A program made the translations under genes and the position numbers. This document shows positions 8,722-18,406 of a stretch of 64,000 bases of DNA, piece by piece. The notes under the pieces were generated by a model. It did no database searches. It saw only the letters and a list, made by a program, of their open reading frames with translations, and was not told the DNA's origin. Numbering within the stretch: position 1 is the stretch's first letter; each line of letters opens with the position of its first letter. The stretch covers positions 558,001 to 622,000 of the forward strand of contig NZ_MINI01000038.1 of assembly GCF_002906855.1 (NCBI RefSeq), given 5' to 3'. This stretch comes from Pseudomonas putida. Its GTDB lineage: Bacteria; Pseudomonadota; Gammaproteobacteria; Pseudomonadales; Pseudomonadaceae.

Positions 8722-9129
8722 TGCCCGATCTCAAACCATGCCCCAAGGGTGCGCGTGCCCAGGTACAGGCTTAACTGGCCCGAAACAGACGTAGGAGCGA
8801 GCGACAGCTCGCGATGCGCCGCGCGGGCGGCGCTCGATGTCACAGGCGCCACACTCCTCAAGGCATGCGCATGGCGGCCCTGACCGGGTCGCCTGCCAAT
8901 CTCCTGGCATGGTCACACAGGCCTTTCAGGTATGACGCCAGGGGTTTATACCGGAAGATGATGGAGAGGCACCCAGGTGCTCGGCATCACACCTTCAGCG
9001 CCTATCCGATCGAGCGCCGCCCACGCGTCGCATCGCGAGCTATCGCTCGCTCCTACGTCTGTTTCGGGCCAATCAGTCCCGTGGGATCAGCGCGCGACCG
9101 CCTTCTATTTCGACGCGTTATCGTGGTGA
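8722..9129. other. Intergenic region carrying a long inverted repeat
   Basis: There is no believable gene in these 408 bases. A 110-codon open frame on the plus strand (8814-9146) is built from the repeat arms and runs into the permease gene antisense. The region contains the 62-bp inverted repeat described separately, plus about 170 bases between its arms with no recognisable feature. Confidence 0.6.
8777..9070. repeat. 62-bp imperfect inverted repeat (MITE/REPIN-like)
   Basis: Arm 1 (8777-8838, starting GGCCCGAAACAGACGTAGGA) and arm 2 (9009-9070) are reverse complements with three mismatches over 62 bases, separated by 170 bases. Each arm contains its own small palindromes (GCGAGCgacaGCTCGC and GCGCCGCGCGGGCGGCGC). 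The core differs from the common REP family of this window. Its size and symmetry resemble a non-autonomous mobile element or REP doublet. Confidence 0.7.
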
Positions 9130-10479
9130 TCAGGCAGCCTCACTGAAGTCCACCAGGCGCACTGGGCGGCGGAAACCGGCGGTCAGAACTGCCAGGTAGG
9201 CCAGGCCGAAGGTAAACCAGCACAGGCCGATAACCAAGGTCAGGGCCGACAGGCTGGTCCACAGCCAAAGGGTCAGCGCCAACCCCACCAGCGGTACCGC
9301 GCCATAGCACAGCAACCCCTTGAGGTTACGCTGGGCACCATCGTCCATCAGGTGGGTCTTCACCACCGCCAGGTTCACCGCCGAGAACGCTACCAACGCA
9401 CCGAAGCTGATCAGCGAGGCGAGGGTAGCCAGGTCGATCACCAATGCCAGCAGCGAGAACGCCGACACCAGCGCAATGGCAAATACCGGCGTGCCGAAGC
9501 GTGGCGACAGGTAGCCGAAGCTGCGACGCGGCAGCACATTGTCCCGCCCCATGGTGAACAGGATGCGCGACACCGCCGCCTGCGAGGCCAGCGCCGAACC
9601 CAGGCTGCCCGCGACATACGCGGCAGTGAAGAAGTTGGCCAGGAACTGACCGCCCGCCTTGGACATCACCTCGTTGGCCGCTGCATCGGCATTGGCAAAG
9701 GTGGTGCCTGGCATCACCAGCTGGCTGACATAGGCCAGCACGGTAAACAGGACGCCAGCAAACAGGGTGGTGAGGATGATTGCCCGTGGCACGTCGCGGC
9801 GGGCATCGCGGCACTCTTCGGCCAGGGTCGAGACGGCGTCGAAGCCGAGGAACGACAGGCACAGTACCGCCGCGCCGGCCATGATTGCGCCAAAGCCGGG
9901 CTTGGAGCCATCGCCCATCAGCGGCGACAGCAGGTCCAGCGGCTGGCCGGCCAGGGACTGGCATGACAGCGCGACGAACACCACGATGAAGACGATCTGC
10001 GCGCCGACGATCAGGTTGCTGGTCTTGGCCACCGAGTGGATGCCGACCACGTTCAGCACCGTTACCAGCACGATCGAGGCCAGGGCGATGGACCACGCCG
10101 GAATGGCCGGGAAGGCGATGTTGAGGAACAGGCCGATCAACAGGTAATTGATCATCGGCAGGAACAGGTAATCCAGCAGCAGCGACCAGCCGGCGAGGAA
10201 GCCGACGTTGGGGCCGAAGGCCATGTTGGTGTAGGAGTATGCCGAGCCCGCGACCGGGAAGCGCTTGACCATGAAGCTGTAGGACGCAGCGGTGAACAGC
10301 ATGGCTACCAGGGTGACCATGTATGCGCTGGCGGTGCGGCCACCGGTGAGTTCGGTGACGATGCCGTAGGTGGTGAAGATGGTCAGCGGGACCATGTACA
10401 CCAGGCCGAAGAACACCAGGGCGGGGAGGCTGAGGACACGGCGCAGTTGGGCGGAGTTGGAGCTGGGTGGGTTGGCCAT
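9130..10479 (-). CDS. APC-superfamily amino acid/polyamine permease
   Basis: A 449-aa integral membrane transporter with about 12 hydrophobic helices. Diagnostic APC segments are the N-terminal FFGLVYMVPLTIFTTYGIV (helix 1 with a glycine break), SYSFMVKRFPVAGSAYSYTN and SFLGFDAVSTLAEECRDARRDVPRAI (helix 6 to loop). The overall pattern is closest to the PuuP/YeeF type, so putrescine or an amino acid is the likely substrate, but the sequence alone does not decide. It is monocistronic, with convergent repeat DNA downstream and its start at 10479 just beyond a purine-poor leader. Confidence 0.8.
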   Translation of the reverse strand: MANPPSSNSAQLRRVLSLPALVFFGLVYMVPLTIFTTYGIVTELTGGRTASAYMVTLVAMLFTAASYSFMVKRFPVAGSAYSYTNMAFGPNVGFLAGWSLLLDYLFLPMINYLLIGLFLNIAFPAIPAWSIALASIVLVTVLNVVGIHSVAKTSNLIVGAQIVFIVVFVALSCQSLAGQPLDLLSPLMGDGSKPGFGAIMAGAAVLCLSFLGFDAVSTLAEECRDARRDVPRAIILTTLFAGVLFTVLAYVSQLVMPGTTFANADAAANEVMSKAGGQFLANFFTAAYVAGSLGSALASQAAVSRILFTMGRDNVLPRRSFGYLSPRFGTPVFAIALVSAFSLLALVIDLATLASLISFGALVAFSAVNLAVVKTHLMDDGAQRNLKGLLCYGAVPLVGLALTLWLWTSLSALTLVIGLCWFTFGLAYLAVLTAGFRRPVRLVDFSEAA

Positions 10480-10603
10480 CGATCGATCCAGGCATTTTTG
10501 TAGTTGTGCTTTGGTCGATTTTTATCCACTTAGGGGGGTGAAGACAAAAAAGTATTACTTATTCTAATTATTAGCCTGGGTTTTAATCGGGGTTGTGAGC
10601 ATT

Positions 10604-10696
10604 CCTGTGCCGGCCTCTTCGCGGGGCAAGCCCGCTCCTACAGGACGGCGGTATTCCTGTAGGAGCGGGCTTGTCCCGCGAATGGGCCGGCACAGG
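10604..10696. repeat. REP pair (P. putida type)
   Basis: Two inverted REP units, 10604-10644 and 10656-10696, facing each other across 11 bases. The arms carry the GCGGGGCAAGCCCGCTCCTACAGG core and its complement, and the outer ends both read CCTGTGCCGGCC. It lies between the starts/ends of two minus-strand genes and may act as a transcript-stabilising or terminating structure. Confidence 0.85.
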
Positions 10697-10706
10697 CGAA
10701 GTGGGT

Positions 10707-11594
10707 TCAGCCTATTTCTGCCCGCAGCTGCGCGATCCGCTGGTCCTTGTCCAACCACAGCTGGTTGACCCAGGCCTGCACGGTCTGGCGGAAGGCCGGG
10801 TCATTCTCGTAATCCCCATCCCACAATGCCGGGTCCAGCTCACGCACCTGAATGTCGATAATCACCCGGCTGATACTGCCATTGAGCAGGTCCCAGAACC
10901 CCGGCGCCTGGTTGCCGGGATAGACGATGGTCACGTCCAGCAGCGCATCCAGCTGCTCGCCCAGCGCTGCCAGCACGAACGCCACGCCGCCAGCCTTGGG
11001 CTTGAGCAGGTAACGGTAGGGCGATTGCTGTTCGCGGTGCTTGGCCTCGGTGAAGCGGGTGCCTTCGAGGTAGTTGACCACGGTCACCGGCTGGCGCTTG
11101 AACAGCTCGCAGGCGGCCTTGGTGATCTCCAGGTCCTTGCCCTTGAGCTCTGGGTGCTTTTCCAGGAACGCCTTGCTGTAGCGCTTCATGAACGGGTAAT
11201 CGAGGCCCCACCAGGCCAGGCCCAGCAGCGGTACCCAGATCAGCTCCTTCTTGAGGAAGAACTTGAAGAACGGCGTGCGGCGGTTGAGGCTTTCGATCAG
11301 CGCCGGGATGTCCACCCAGGTCTGGTGGTTGCTGACGGCCAGGTAGGACGTGTCCTTGCGCAGGTTCTCGACGCCACGGATGTCCCATTTGGTGGGGATG
11401 CACAGGGCGAAGATGGCCTTGTCGACCTCTGACCAGGCTTCAGCAAACCACATCACGGCAGCGGAGGCGTAGTCGCGCCAGCGCCCCTGCAGTACCAGCT
11501 TGAGCAGGGCGAAGACCATCAGCGGGCAGATCATCACCACGGTGTTGAGCAGCAGCAGGGTGGTTGTGAGAATGCCGGTAAACAGGCGACGCAT
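10707..11594 (-). CDS. PlsC-family acyltransferase (YihG-like)
   Basis: A 295-aa membrane-bound glycerophospholipid acyltransferase, probably acting on 1-acyl-glycerol-3-phosphate. Two hydrophobic N-terminal stretches (residues 5-35) anchor it. The acyltransferase signature NHQTWVD (NHxxxxD type) occurs near residue 90 and the YLEGTRF motif near residue 160, both catalytic/acceptor-binding blocks of the family. Length and the C-terminal region fit the YihG branch rather than the shorter PlsC. It is a single gene with a REP pair immediately downstream. Confidence 0.85.
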   Translation of the reverse strand: MRRLFTGILTTTLLLLNTVVMICPLMVFALLKLVLQGRWRDYASAAVMWFAEAWSEVDKAIFALCIPTKWDIRGVENLRKDTSYLAVSNHQTWVDIPALIESLNRRTPFFKFFLKKELIWVPLLGLAWWGLDYPFMKRYSKAFLEKHPELKGKDLEITKAACELFKRQPVTVVNYLEGTRFTEAKHREQQSPYRYLLKPKAGGVAFVLAALGEQLDALLDVTIVYPGNQAPGFWDLLNGSISRVIIDIQVRELDPALWDGDYENDPAFRQTVQAWVNQLWLDKDQRIAQLRAEIG

Positions 11595-11776
11595 AAGGAA
11601 ACTCTTGTTGTGGGAAGTTGGCAGGGCGCAATGATAAGCAGCGCTGGGGTCTACGCCAAATGTCCAATGCCCGACGGTGGGGACAAATGTTTCACAACAT
11701 GTTGGTTAGGCTTGTGAGAGCGAACCTATCCAGCCAGTGCAGTCTAAGCACTGACCCTTCTCAAGGAAGCCTGCCT

Positions 11777-12277
11777 GTGAAATCTCTGCTTGCCCTGTTA
11801 TCGCTGCTGGCGTTGCCGGTCATGGCCGCCGAACCCACGCTGTATGGCCGTTACGAGAACATCAAGTTGCCCGAGCTTGGCCAGACCCTGAAGGCCAAGA
11901 TGGACACCGGCGCCTGGACCGCGTCGCTGTCGGCCAAGGACATCGAGCTGTTCACTCGCGATGGCGAGGAGTGGGTACGTTTCCGCCTGGCAACCAAGGA
12001 CTCCGACGGCAAGGTGTATGAGCACCAGGTCTCGCGCATCAGCAAGATCAAGGGCCGTGCCGATGAAGAGGACGAGGGTGATGCACCGGACATCTCCAAG
12101 CGGCCGGTGGTCGACCTGGAGATGTGCCTGGGTGGCGTGAAGCGCACCATGGAGGTCAACCTGGTGGACCGCAGCCACTTCAACTACCCGTTGCTGATTG
12201 GTTCCAAGGCATTGCGACAGTTCAAGGCGGCGGTGAACCCGGCCAAGAAGTTTACTGCGGGCAATCCTGATTGCTGA
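11777..12277 (+). CDS. Retropepsin-like periplasmic aspartic protease (DUF785/RloA family)
   Basis: A 166-aa protein of the family once called ATP-dependent zinc protease (PF05618) and now regarded as retropepsin-like. A signal peptide (KSLLALLSLLALPVMAA) directs export. The motif KMDTGAWTASL contains the DTGA active-site triplet of pepsin-like folds, followed by the conserved RFRLATKD and a C-terminal YPLLIGSKALRQFKAAVNP block. The start is taken as GTG at 11777, preceded by AAGGAAGC at the right distance and giving a clean signal peptide; the frame is open further upstream but those codons have no SD. Single gene, divergent from the acyltransferase. Confidence 0.8.
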   Translation: MKSLLALLSLLALPVMAAEPTLYGRYENIKLPELGQTLKAKMDTGAWTASLSAKDIELFTRDGEEWVRFRLATKDSDGKVYEHQVSRISKIKGRADEEDEGDAPDISKRPVVDLEMCLGGVKRTMEVNLVDRSHFNYPLLIGSKALRQFKAAVNPAKKFTAGNPDC

Positions 12278-12293
12278 ATGTGATGTAGGTCTT

Positions 12294-12375
12294 GCCGGCC
12301 CTTTCGCGGGGCAAGCCCACTCCTACAAGCTCGTGAGGTACCTGTAGGAGCGGGCTTGTCCCGCGAAGAGGCCCG
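12294..12375. repeat. REP pair
   Basis: Inverted units around CTTTCGCGGGGCAAGCCCACTCCTACAAG and CCTGTAGGAGCGGGCTTGTCCCGCGAAG separated by 11 bases. The right unit reaches the stop codon of the glutathione S-transferase gene. One base differs from the consensus core in the left arm. Confidence 0.8.
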
Positions 12376-12999
12376 TCAGGCCACCGGAGCAGTGGCAACC
12401 ATTGACGGCCGTTGGGCCGCCTCGGCGTACCATGCCGCCAAGCCAGGCTGGCATTCACGCCAGCCGAACTCTGGCTGACGTAGGTCCAAGTACCCTAGAG
12501 CACAAGCCACGCCGATCGCCGCGAGGTCGAAACCGCTAGCCAATTCAGCCAGGTGCTCCTGCTCCAGGTTCGCCAGGCTGCGGCGAATCTTCTCGCCTTG
12601 CGCTTCGAGCCAGCCGTCCCAGCGTTTCTCTTCAGGCCGCAGGAAGCTCTCGTAACGGCTCGACACCGCCGCATCCATGATCGCATCCGCCTGCGAGGCC
12701 AGGGTCATGCGCCGCCAGCGCGCCGAGCCCTCGCGTGGCAGCAGCGGCAGGCCGACATGCTGCAGATCGAGGTACTCGCAAATCACCCGGCTGTCGTGCA
12801 GTACGGTGCCGTCTTCCAGGCGCAGGGCCGGGATCTTGCCGATCGGGTTGCCATGGTTAAGCTGCTCGTCGCCGCTCACCGGGCTGATGTTCACCGGCTG
12901 AAGGCTGACGCGATCAAGCTGGCCAGTCTCGTGCAGCACCACCATGACCTTGCGCACGAAAGGCGACAGTGGCGAGTGGAACAGGGTCATCGTGCTCAT
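12376..12999 (-). CDS. Glutathione S-transferase family protein
   Basis: A 207-aa protein with the thioredoxin-like N-terminal half of GSTs: [19 protein letters not shown] supplies the active-site Ser region, NPIGKIPAL the cis-proline loop and [12 protein letters not shown] the glutathione-binding Asp-Ser pair. A helical C-terminal domain follows. Its ATG lies three bases after the msrA stop, so the two form a small operon linked by thiol/oxidative-damage defence. Substrate class is not deducible. Confidence 0.85.
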   Translation of the reverse strand: MSTMTLFHSPLSPFVRKVMVVLHETGQLDRVSLQPVNISPVSGDEQLNHGNPIGKIPALRLEDGTVLHDSRVICEYLDLQHVGLPLLPREGSARWRRMTLASQADAIMDAAVSSRYESFLRPEEKRWDGWLEAQGEKIRRSLANLEQEHLAELASGFDLAAIGVACALGYLDLRQPEFGWRECQPGLAAWYAEAAQRPSMVATAPVA

Positions 13000-13002
13000 G
13001 GT

Positions 13003-13671
<669 letters not shown>

Positions 13672-13708
13672 GGCCGTTCCTCTGTGTTAATTCAGTTGGA
13701 TAGGTGTT

Positions 13709-13785
13709 GGGGCCATTCGCGGGACAAGCCCGCTCCTACAGGGATCGTGCAGGCGCGGGCTTGTCCCGTGGAAGGGCCCGAATGG
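13709..13785. repeat. REP pair
   Basis: Facing REP units GCGGGACAAGCCCGCTCCTACAGG and GCGCGGGCTTGTCCCG, flanked by GGGGCCATT and AAGGGCCC. It lies between msrA and the 3' end of the GGDEF/EAL gene. Confidence 0.8.
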
Positions 13786-13815
13786 GGTCTAGTGTGCCCG
13801 AGCTTGAGGCAGCTG

Positions 13816-16500
13816 TCAGGCCATTGGGCCGCGTGGATAGCGCTTGAGTTTTTCTGCAAGCTCGCGGCCCGGGATTGGCCGGTCGAACAGGTAGCCCTGG
13901 CCGACGTCGCAGCGGTGCCGGCGCAGGAACGCCAGTTGCTCTGGCGTCTCGATGCCCTCGGCCACCACCTTGAGCTTGAGGTTGTGGGCCATGGCCACTA
14001 CCGCCGAGGTGATTTCCATGTCGTCCTGGTTGTCGGGGATCTCGTTGATGAAGCTGCGGTCGATCTTGATGATGTCGATCGGGAACTTCTTCAGGTAGCT
14101 CAACGACGAATAGCCGGTGCCGAAGTCATCCATGGCCAGGGTCAGGCCCAGCGCCTTGAGCTCGTCGAGCTGGCGGTGGGTGTCTTCCGAGGCTTCCAGC
14201 AGCAGGCCTTCGGTCAGCTCCAGCTCCAGCAGGTGCGCAGGCAGGCCTTCTTCCTTGAGGATGGAGGCGATCGAGGCCACCAGGTCGGGGTCGGAGAACT
14301 GCTTGGGCGACAGGTTGATGGCCACGTGCAGGCAGCCCATGCCGGCTTCCTGCAGTTGCTGGCTCATGCGGCACGACTGGCGCACCACCCACTTGCCGAT
14401 GGGAATGATCAGGCCGGTTTCCTCGGCCACGCTGATGAACTGGTCCGGGCGGATCATGCCGCGTTCGGGGTGGTTCCAGCGCAGCAAGGCCTCTAGGCCC
14501 AACAGGCGACCGCTGCGCAGGCACAGCTTGGGCTGGTAGAACACCTCCAGCTCGTTCTGGGTCAGGGCGCGGCGCAGGTTGTTCTCGACGAACAGCTTGT
14601 AGCTGGCTTCGGCGTTGAGCACTTCGGTGAACACCTGCACCTGGTGCTTGCCGTTGGCCTTGGCCTTGTGCAGGGCGAGGCCGGCGTTCTTCATCAGGGT
14701 GGTCGGATCGCTGCCGTGCAGCGGCGCGCAGGCCAGACCCACCGAGGCGGTAACGTTGATCAGCTGGTTGTCGACGAACATCGGCTTGTCGAGGGTGCGC
14801 AGTAACTGCAGGGCAACGCCCTGGCCGTCTTCCAGGCTGGTGTCGTCGAGCAGCACGGCGAACTCGTTGCTGGCAAAACGGGCGAGCACGCCGTTCACGC
14901 TCAGGCTGTTGCGCAGGCGCCGGGCCAGGCTGATCAGCAGCTTGTCGCCGGTCTGGTGGCCGAGGCTGTCGTTGATCCGCTTGAAGTTGTCGATGTCCAC
15001 CAGCAGCAGGCAGATCGGGTTCTCGCTGTCGCGGGCGAAGCGCTCGTCGAGCTTGCGGATGAACGCCGGGCGGTTGCCGAGGTTGGTCAGGTTGTCGGTG
15101 TAGGCCAGGCGCTCGATGCGCTGCTGGGCAAGTTTGGTCTGGGTGACGTCTTCGTAGATGCCAATGTAGTGGGTCAGCTCACGGTTGTCGCCGTACACTT
15201 TGGAGATCGACAGCTGGCCCCAGTAGGGTTCGAGGTTCTTGCGCCGGCTTTTGAATTCACCCTGCCAGCTGTTGCCCATGGCCAGGCTCGACGGCGAGTC
15301 GAACAGCAGCTCGCTGAGGTTTTCCAGGGCAGGCAGCTCGGCCAGGTGGTGGCCCTGGACTTCCTCGGTGCTGTACTGGGTGATCGCCGTGAAGCTTGGG
15401 TTGACGTACTCCACCACGCCGTCGCGGTTGACCAGCAGGAAGGCGCTGGCGCTCTGTTCCACAGCCCGCTGGAACAGGTGCAGGGCGCTGGCTGCGGTGC
15501 GCCGGTTGTGGTTGGTGATGACCTGGGCGAACTGGTCGGCCAGCTCACCGGCAAAGGCGATTTCGTCGGACTGCCAGGCCCGCGGCTGGCCGGTCTGCTC
15601 CAGGCACAGTACGCCGACCACCTGGCCATCGACGCGAATGCTGGCGTCGAGCATGGCGTTGTTGTCGGCATACAGGGTCTGGGCCAGCTCTCGGGTCCGA
15701 GGGTCGTGGTTGGCGTTGTGCGCGTCGATGGCGCGGCTGGCGTGCAGGGCTTCGAGGTAGTCGGGGAAGCGGCTGGCATCGATCGGTTCGGGCAGGCGGT
15801 GCACTTGCTCGTTGCGCAGCCAGGCACTGATCGGCTCCAGGCGCTGGTCGTCCAGGTGCCAGATGCTGGCACTGTCGACCTTGTAGATTTCGCAGGCGCT
15901 GCGGGTGATCAGCTGGGCGGCTTCGAGCAGCGAGTTTTCGGCGCTGTAGCGCTGGCGGGCAAGGCGCAGGATGAGGTCTTGCTGGGCGCGCACGCGCTCC
16001 AGGTGCTCAAGCTGCTCCTGCTGGGCGCGCTGATTGATCTGCAGGGCCAGTTGCAGGCGGTTGTTGCGCGATTCCAGATCGTTGGTGTCGAGGTCGCTGT
16101 CGTCTTCGTCATCAAGCACCGTCAGGAAGCCGCGCAGCAGCTGGCGGTTGTGCTGCTTGAACGCTTCGCCGGCTTCCAGCAGGGGCAGCGCGCGGGCCTG
16201 GGTATGCAGGGTATAGCGCACGCGGTAGTAGCCACGGTTGCTCAGTTGCAGCTGGATCTCATCGTGCAGCCGATAGCGTGCTTCGGGTTCCATCAGGCTG
16301 GCGTAGGGCGAATCGATCAGTGCGCACAGCTCGGAAGCGGGCAAGCCGAACTGGCGGTCGCAGGCCGGGTCCAGGTAAAGCATCGCCCAGTTGGCTTCGT
16401 TCAGCCTTTCGAAACGCAACATGCCGAGCCGCGAGGGCACGGGGAGCTGCGTGACGACCTCGGCCGCCACACGGCTGGCGGCATCGGGTTGGCTTTTCAT
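13816..16500 (-). CDS. GAF/PAS/GGDEF/EAL protein, probable c-di-GMP phosphodiesterase
   Basis: An 894-aa cytoplasmic sensor protein. After an N-terminal PAS-like region it has a GAF domain (from about residue 175), a PAS domain (about 340-450; LLVNRDGVVEYVNPSFTAIT), a GGDEF domain (DNLTNLGNRPAFIRKLDE onward) and a C-terminal EAL domain. The GGDEF active site reads ASNEF, so cyclase activity is unlikely. The EAL domain keeps LGLEALLRWNHP, INLSPKQF, ELTEGLLLE, AMDDFGTGYSSL and VVAEGIETPEQ, so hydrolysis of c-di-GMP is expected. Start at 16500 is chosen over the open frame up to 16599 because the upstream Met codons lack an SD and precede a low-complexity Pro/Ser stretch. Confidence 0.88.
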   Translation of the reverse strand: MKSQPDAASRVAAEVVTQLPVPSRLGMLRFERLNEANWAMLYLDPACDRQFGLPASELCALIDSPYASLMEPEARYRLHDEIQLQLSNRGYYRVRYTLHTQARALPLLEAGEAFKQHNRQLLRGFLTVLDDEDDSDLDTNDLESRNNRLQLALQINQRAQQEQLEHLERVRAQQDLILRLARQRYSAENSLLEAAQLITRSACEIYKVDSASIWHLDDQRLEPISAWLRNEQVHRLPEPIDASRFPDYLEALHASRAIDAHNANHDPRTRELAQTLYADNNAMLDASIRVDGQVVGVLCLEQTGQPRAWQSDEIAFAGELADQFAQVITNHNRRTAASALHLFQRAVEQSASAFLLVNRDGVVEYVNPSFTAITQYSTEEVQGHHLAELPALENLSELLFDSPSSLAMGNSWQGEFKSRRKNLEPYWGQLSISKVYGDNRELTHYIGIYEDVTQTKLAQQRIERLAYTDNLTNLGNRPAFIRKLDERFARDSENPICLLLVDIDNFKRINDSLGHQTGDKLLISLARRLRNSLSVNGVLARFASNEFAVLLDDTSLEDGQGVALQLLRTLDKPMFVDNQLINVTASVGLACAPLHGSDPTTLMKNAGLALHKAKANGKHQVQVFTEVLNAEASYKLFVENNLRRALTQNELEVFYQPKLCLRSGRLLGLEALLRWNHPERGMIRPDQFISVAEETGLIIPIGKWVVRQSCRMSQQLQEAGMGCLHVAINLSPKQFSDPDLVASIASILKEEGLPAHLLELELTEGLLLEASEDTHRQLDELKALGLTLAMDDFGTGYSSLSYLKKFPIDIIKIDRSFINEIPDNQDDMEITSAVVAMAHNLKLKVVAEGIETPEQLAFLRRHRCDVGQGYLFDRPIPGRELAEKLKRYPRGPMA

Positions 16501-16670
16501 CGAAGACTCGCTTGAAGGGGGACGCGGCCTGGGCGGCGGCGCATCTGGCAAGGTTGCATCATGTCCCTGAGGCTGGCAAGCGGCCATGAGGGCTGTCATG
16601 TATATGTTTTCGGCCGGCTGGCCGAAATCCTTAGTTTGGCTTGAGGATTTGGGAACTGGCAGGCAAAAAA

Positions 16671-16692
16671 AGCCCCGCCATCTGGCGGGGTT
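16671..16692 (-). terminator. Terminator downstream of aceF
   Basis: On the minus strand AACCCCGCC - agat - GGCGGGGCT is followed by a run of seven Ts (plus-strand AAAAAAA at 16665-16671), a canonical intrinsic terminator about 65 bases past the aceF stop. Confidence 0.85.
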
Positions 16693-16722
16693 GAGGTACG
16701 AGCGTGGCAGCTCGAAAAGAGT

Positions 16723-16747
16723 ACTGCCCCTCGCAAGGAGGGGCAGT
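16723..16747 (-). terminator. Second hairpin after aceF
   Basis: ACTGCCCCTC - gcaag - GAGGGGCAGT, a perfect 10-bp stem just 9 bases after the aceF stop and upstream of the T-tailed terminator. Without a T run it may protect the 3' end of the aceEF transcript. Confidence 0.55.
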
Positions 16748-16755
16748 GTGCCGCC

Positions 16756-18393
16756 TTACAGCAGCATGGTGCGGATATCGCCCAGCACGTCGCCCAGGCG
16801 CTTGGTGAAGCGCGCGGCGGCAGCGCCGTTGATCACACGGTGATCGTAGGACAGCGACAGTGGCAGCATCAGTTTCGGCTGGAAGGCCTTGCCATCCCAG
16901 ACTGGCTGCATGGTCGCCTTGGAGACGCCCAGGATCGCCACTTCCGGCGCGTTGACGATCGGCGTGAAGCCGGTGCCGCCAATGTGGCCGAGGCTGGAGA
17001 TGGTGAAGCAGGCACCTTGCATGTCGTCGGCCGACAGCTTCTTGGTGCGCGCCTTCTCGGCCAGTGCAGCGGCTTCGGCAGCCAGTTGCAGCAGGCTCTT
17101 CTGGTCGACGTTCTTGATCACAGGGACCAGCAGGCCGTCCGGGGTGTCCACAGCGAAGCCGATGTGCACGTACTTCTTGCGGATGATGGCCTTGCCGCTT
17201 GGCGCCAGCGAGCTGTTGAAGTCCGGCAGTTCCTTGAGCAGGAAGGCGCAGGCCTTGAGCAGCAGTGGCAGCACGGTCAGCTTGACGCCAGCCTTCTCGG
17301 CCACGGCCTTCTGCGCAACGCGGAAGGCTTCCAGCTCGGTGATGTCGGCGGAGTCGAACTGGGTCACGTGCGGCACGTTCAGCCAGCTGCGGTGCAGGTT
17401 GGTGGCGCCGACCTGCATCAGGCGGGTCAGGGCGACTTCTTCCACTTCACCGAACTTGCTGAAGTCCACGGCCGGGATCGGCGGGATGCCAGCGCCACCG
17501 GTTGCGCCAGCGGCGGCTGGTGCGGCCGATGCTTTCTGCATCATCGCCTTGACGTAGACCTGCACGTCTTCTTTCAAGATGCGACCGTGGGGACCGGTGG
17601 CGGCCACTGCGCCCAGGTCGACACCGAATTCACGGGCCAGCTGGCGAACTGCCGGGCCTGCGTGAACCTTGGCATTGCTGCCGGCAGCCGGTGCGGTAGC
17701 GATCGGCGCTGGAGCTTCGGCTGGAGCAGCAGCTGGAGCGGCAGCAGCAGGCGCGGCAGCCGGGGCAGGTGCAGCAGCGGCTGGAGCCGGGGCAGCAGCA
17801 GGTGCTGCGCCAGCAACCTTGAGCTTGAAGATCAGGTCGCCAGTGCCGACTTCGTCTTCCAGCTTGCACAGGACTTCTTCGACCACGCCGGCAGCCGGCG
17901 ACGGGATTTCCATGGAGGCCTTGTCGGACTCCAGGGTAATCAGCGACTGGTCGGCTTCGACGGTGTCGCCGACCTTGACCAGCACTTCGATGATCTTGGC
18001 CTTGCCCGACGAACCGATGTCCGGCACGTGGATGTCCTGCACGCTGGCGGCAGCCGGTGCTGCTGCCGGAGCAGGGGCGGCTTCGGCGGCCGGAGCCGGC
18101 GCAGCAGCTGGAGCCGGAGCAGCAGCGGCAGCTGGAGCCTCAGGGGCCGCAGCAGCGGCGCCCTCGGCTTCCAGAACCAGCAGCTCGTCGCCTTCTTTCA
18201 GACGGTCGCCCAGCTTGACCTTCAGTTCCTTGATCACGCCGGCCTTGGGGGCTGGGATCTCCATGGAGGCCTTGTCGGACTCCAGGGTCAGCAGGCTCTG
18301 GTCAGCCTCGATACGATCACCGACCTTGACGAACAGCTCGATGATTTCACCTTCACCGCTGCCGATGTCAGGTACGCGAATGAGTTCGCTCAC
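16756..18393 (-). CDS. aceF: Dihydrolipoamide acetyltransferase (pyruvate dehydrogenase E2)
   Basis: Core of the pyruvate dehydrogenase complex: transfers the acetyl group from lipoate to CoA (545 aa). Two lipoyl domains are visible, each with the lipoylation motif ESDKASMEIP (about residues 39-48 and 157-166), joined by long Ala/Pro linkers. Next come a peripheral subunit-binding domain (AVRQLAREFGVDL...TGPHGRILKEDV) and the catalytic domain ending with SYDHRVINGAAAARF, which holds the catalytic His. E. coli has three lipoyl domains, so this is the two-domain version. The gene begins 13 bases after aceE and is co-transcribed with it. Confidence 0.96.
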   Translation of the reverse strand: MSELIRVPDIGSGEGEIIELFVKVGDRIEADQSLLTLESDKASMEIPAPKAGVIKELKVKLGDRLKEGDELLVLEAEGAAAAAPEAPAAAAAPAPAAAPAPAAEAAPAPAAAPAAASVQDIHVPDIGSSGKAKIIEVLVKVGDTVEADQSLITLESDKASMEIPSPAAGVVEEVLCKLEDEVGTGDLIFKLKVAGAAPAAAPAPAAAAPAPAAAPAAAAPAAAPAEAPAPIATAPAAGSNAKVHAGPAVRQLAREFGVDLGAVAATGPHGRILKEDVQVYVKAMMQKASAAPAAAGATGGAGIPPIPAVDFSKFGEVEEVALTRLMQVGATNLHRSWLNVPHVTQFDSADITELEAFRVAQKAVAEKAGVKLTVLPLLLKACAFLLKELPDFNSSLAPSGKAIIRKKYVHIGFAVDTPDGLLVPVIKNVDQKSLLQLAAEAAALAEKARTKKLSADDMQGACFTISSLGHIGGTGFTPIVNAPEVAILGVSKATMQPVWDGKAFQPKLMLPLSLSYDHRVINGAAAARFTKRLGDVLGDIRTMLL

Positions 18394-18406
18394 TTAAAAA
18401 TACTCC

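Noticed and set aside
8814..9146. 110-codon frame between the DUF2780 gene and the permease
   Set aside because: Made of the inverted-repeat arms and antisense permease codons; no SD.
16501..16599. N-terminal extension of the GGDEF/EAL protein
   Set aside because: The earlier Met codons lack an SD, and the extension is Pro/Ser low-complexity sequence; start at 16500 is preferred, although this is not certain.
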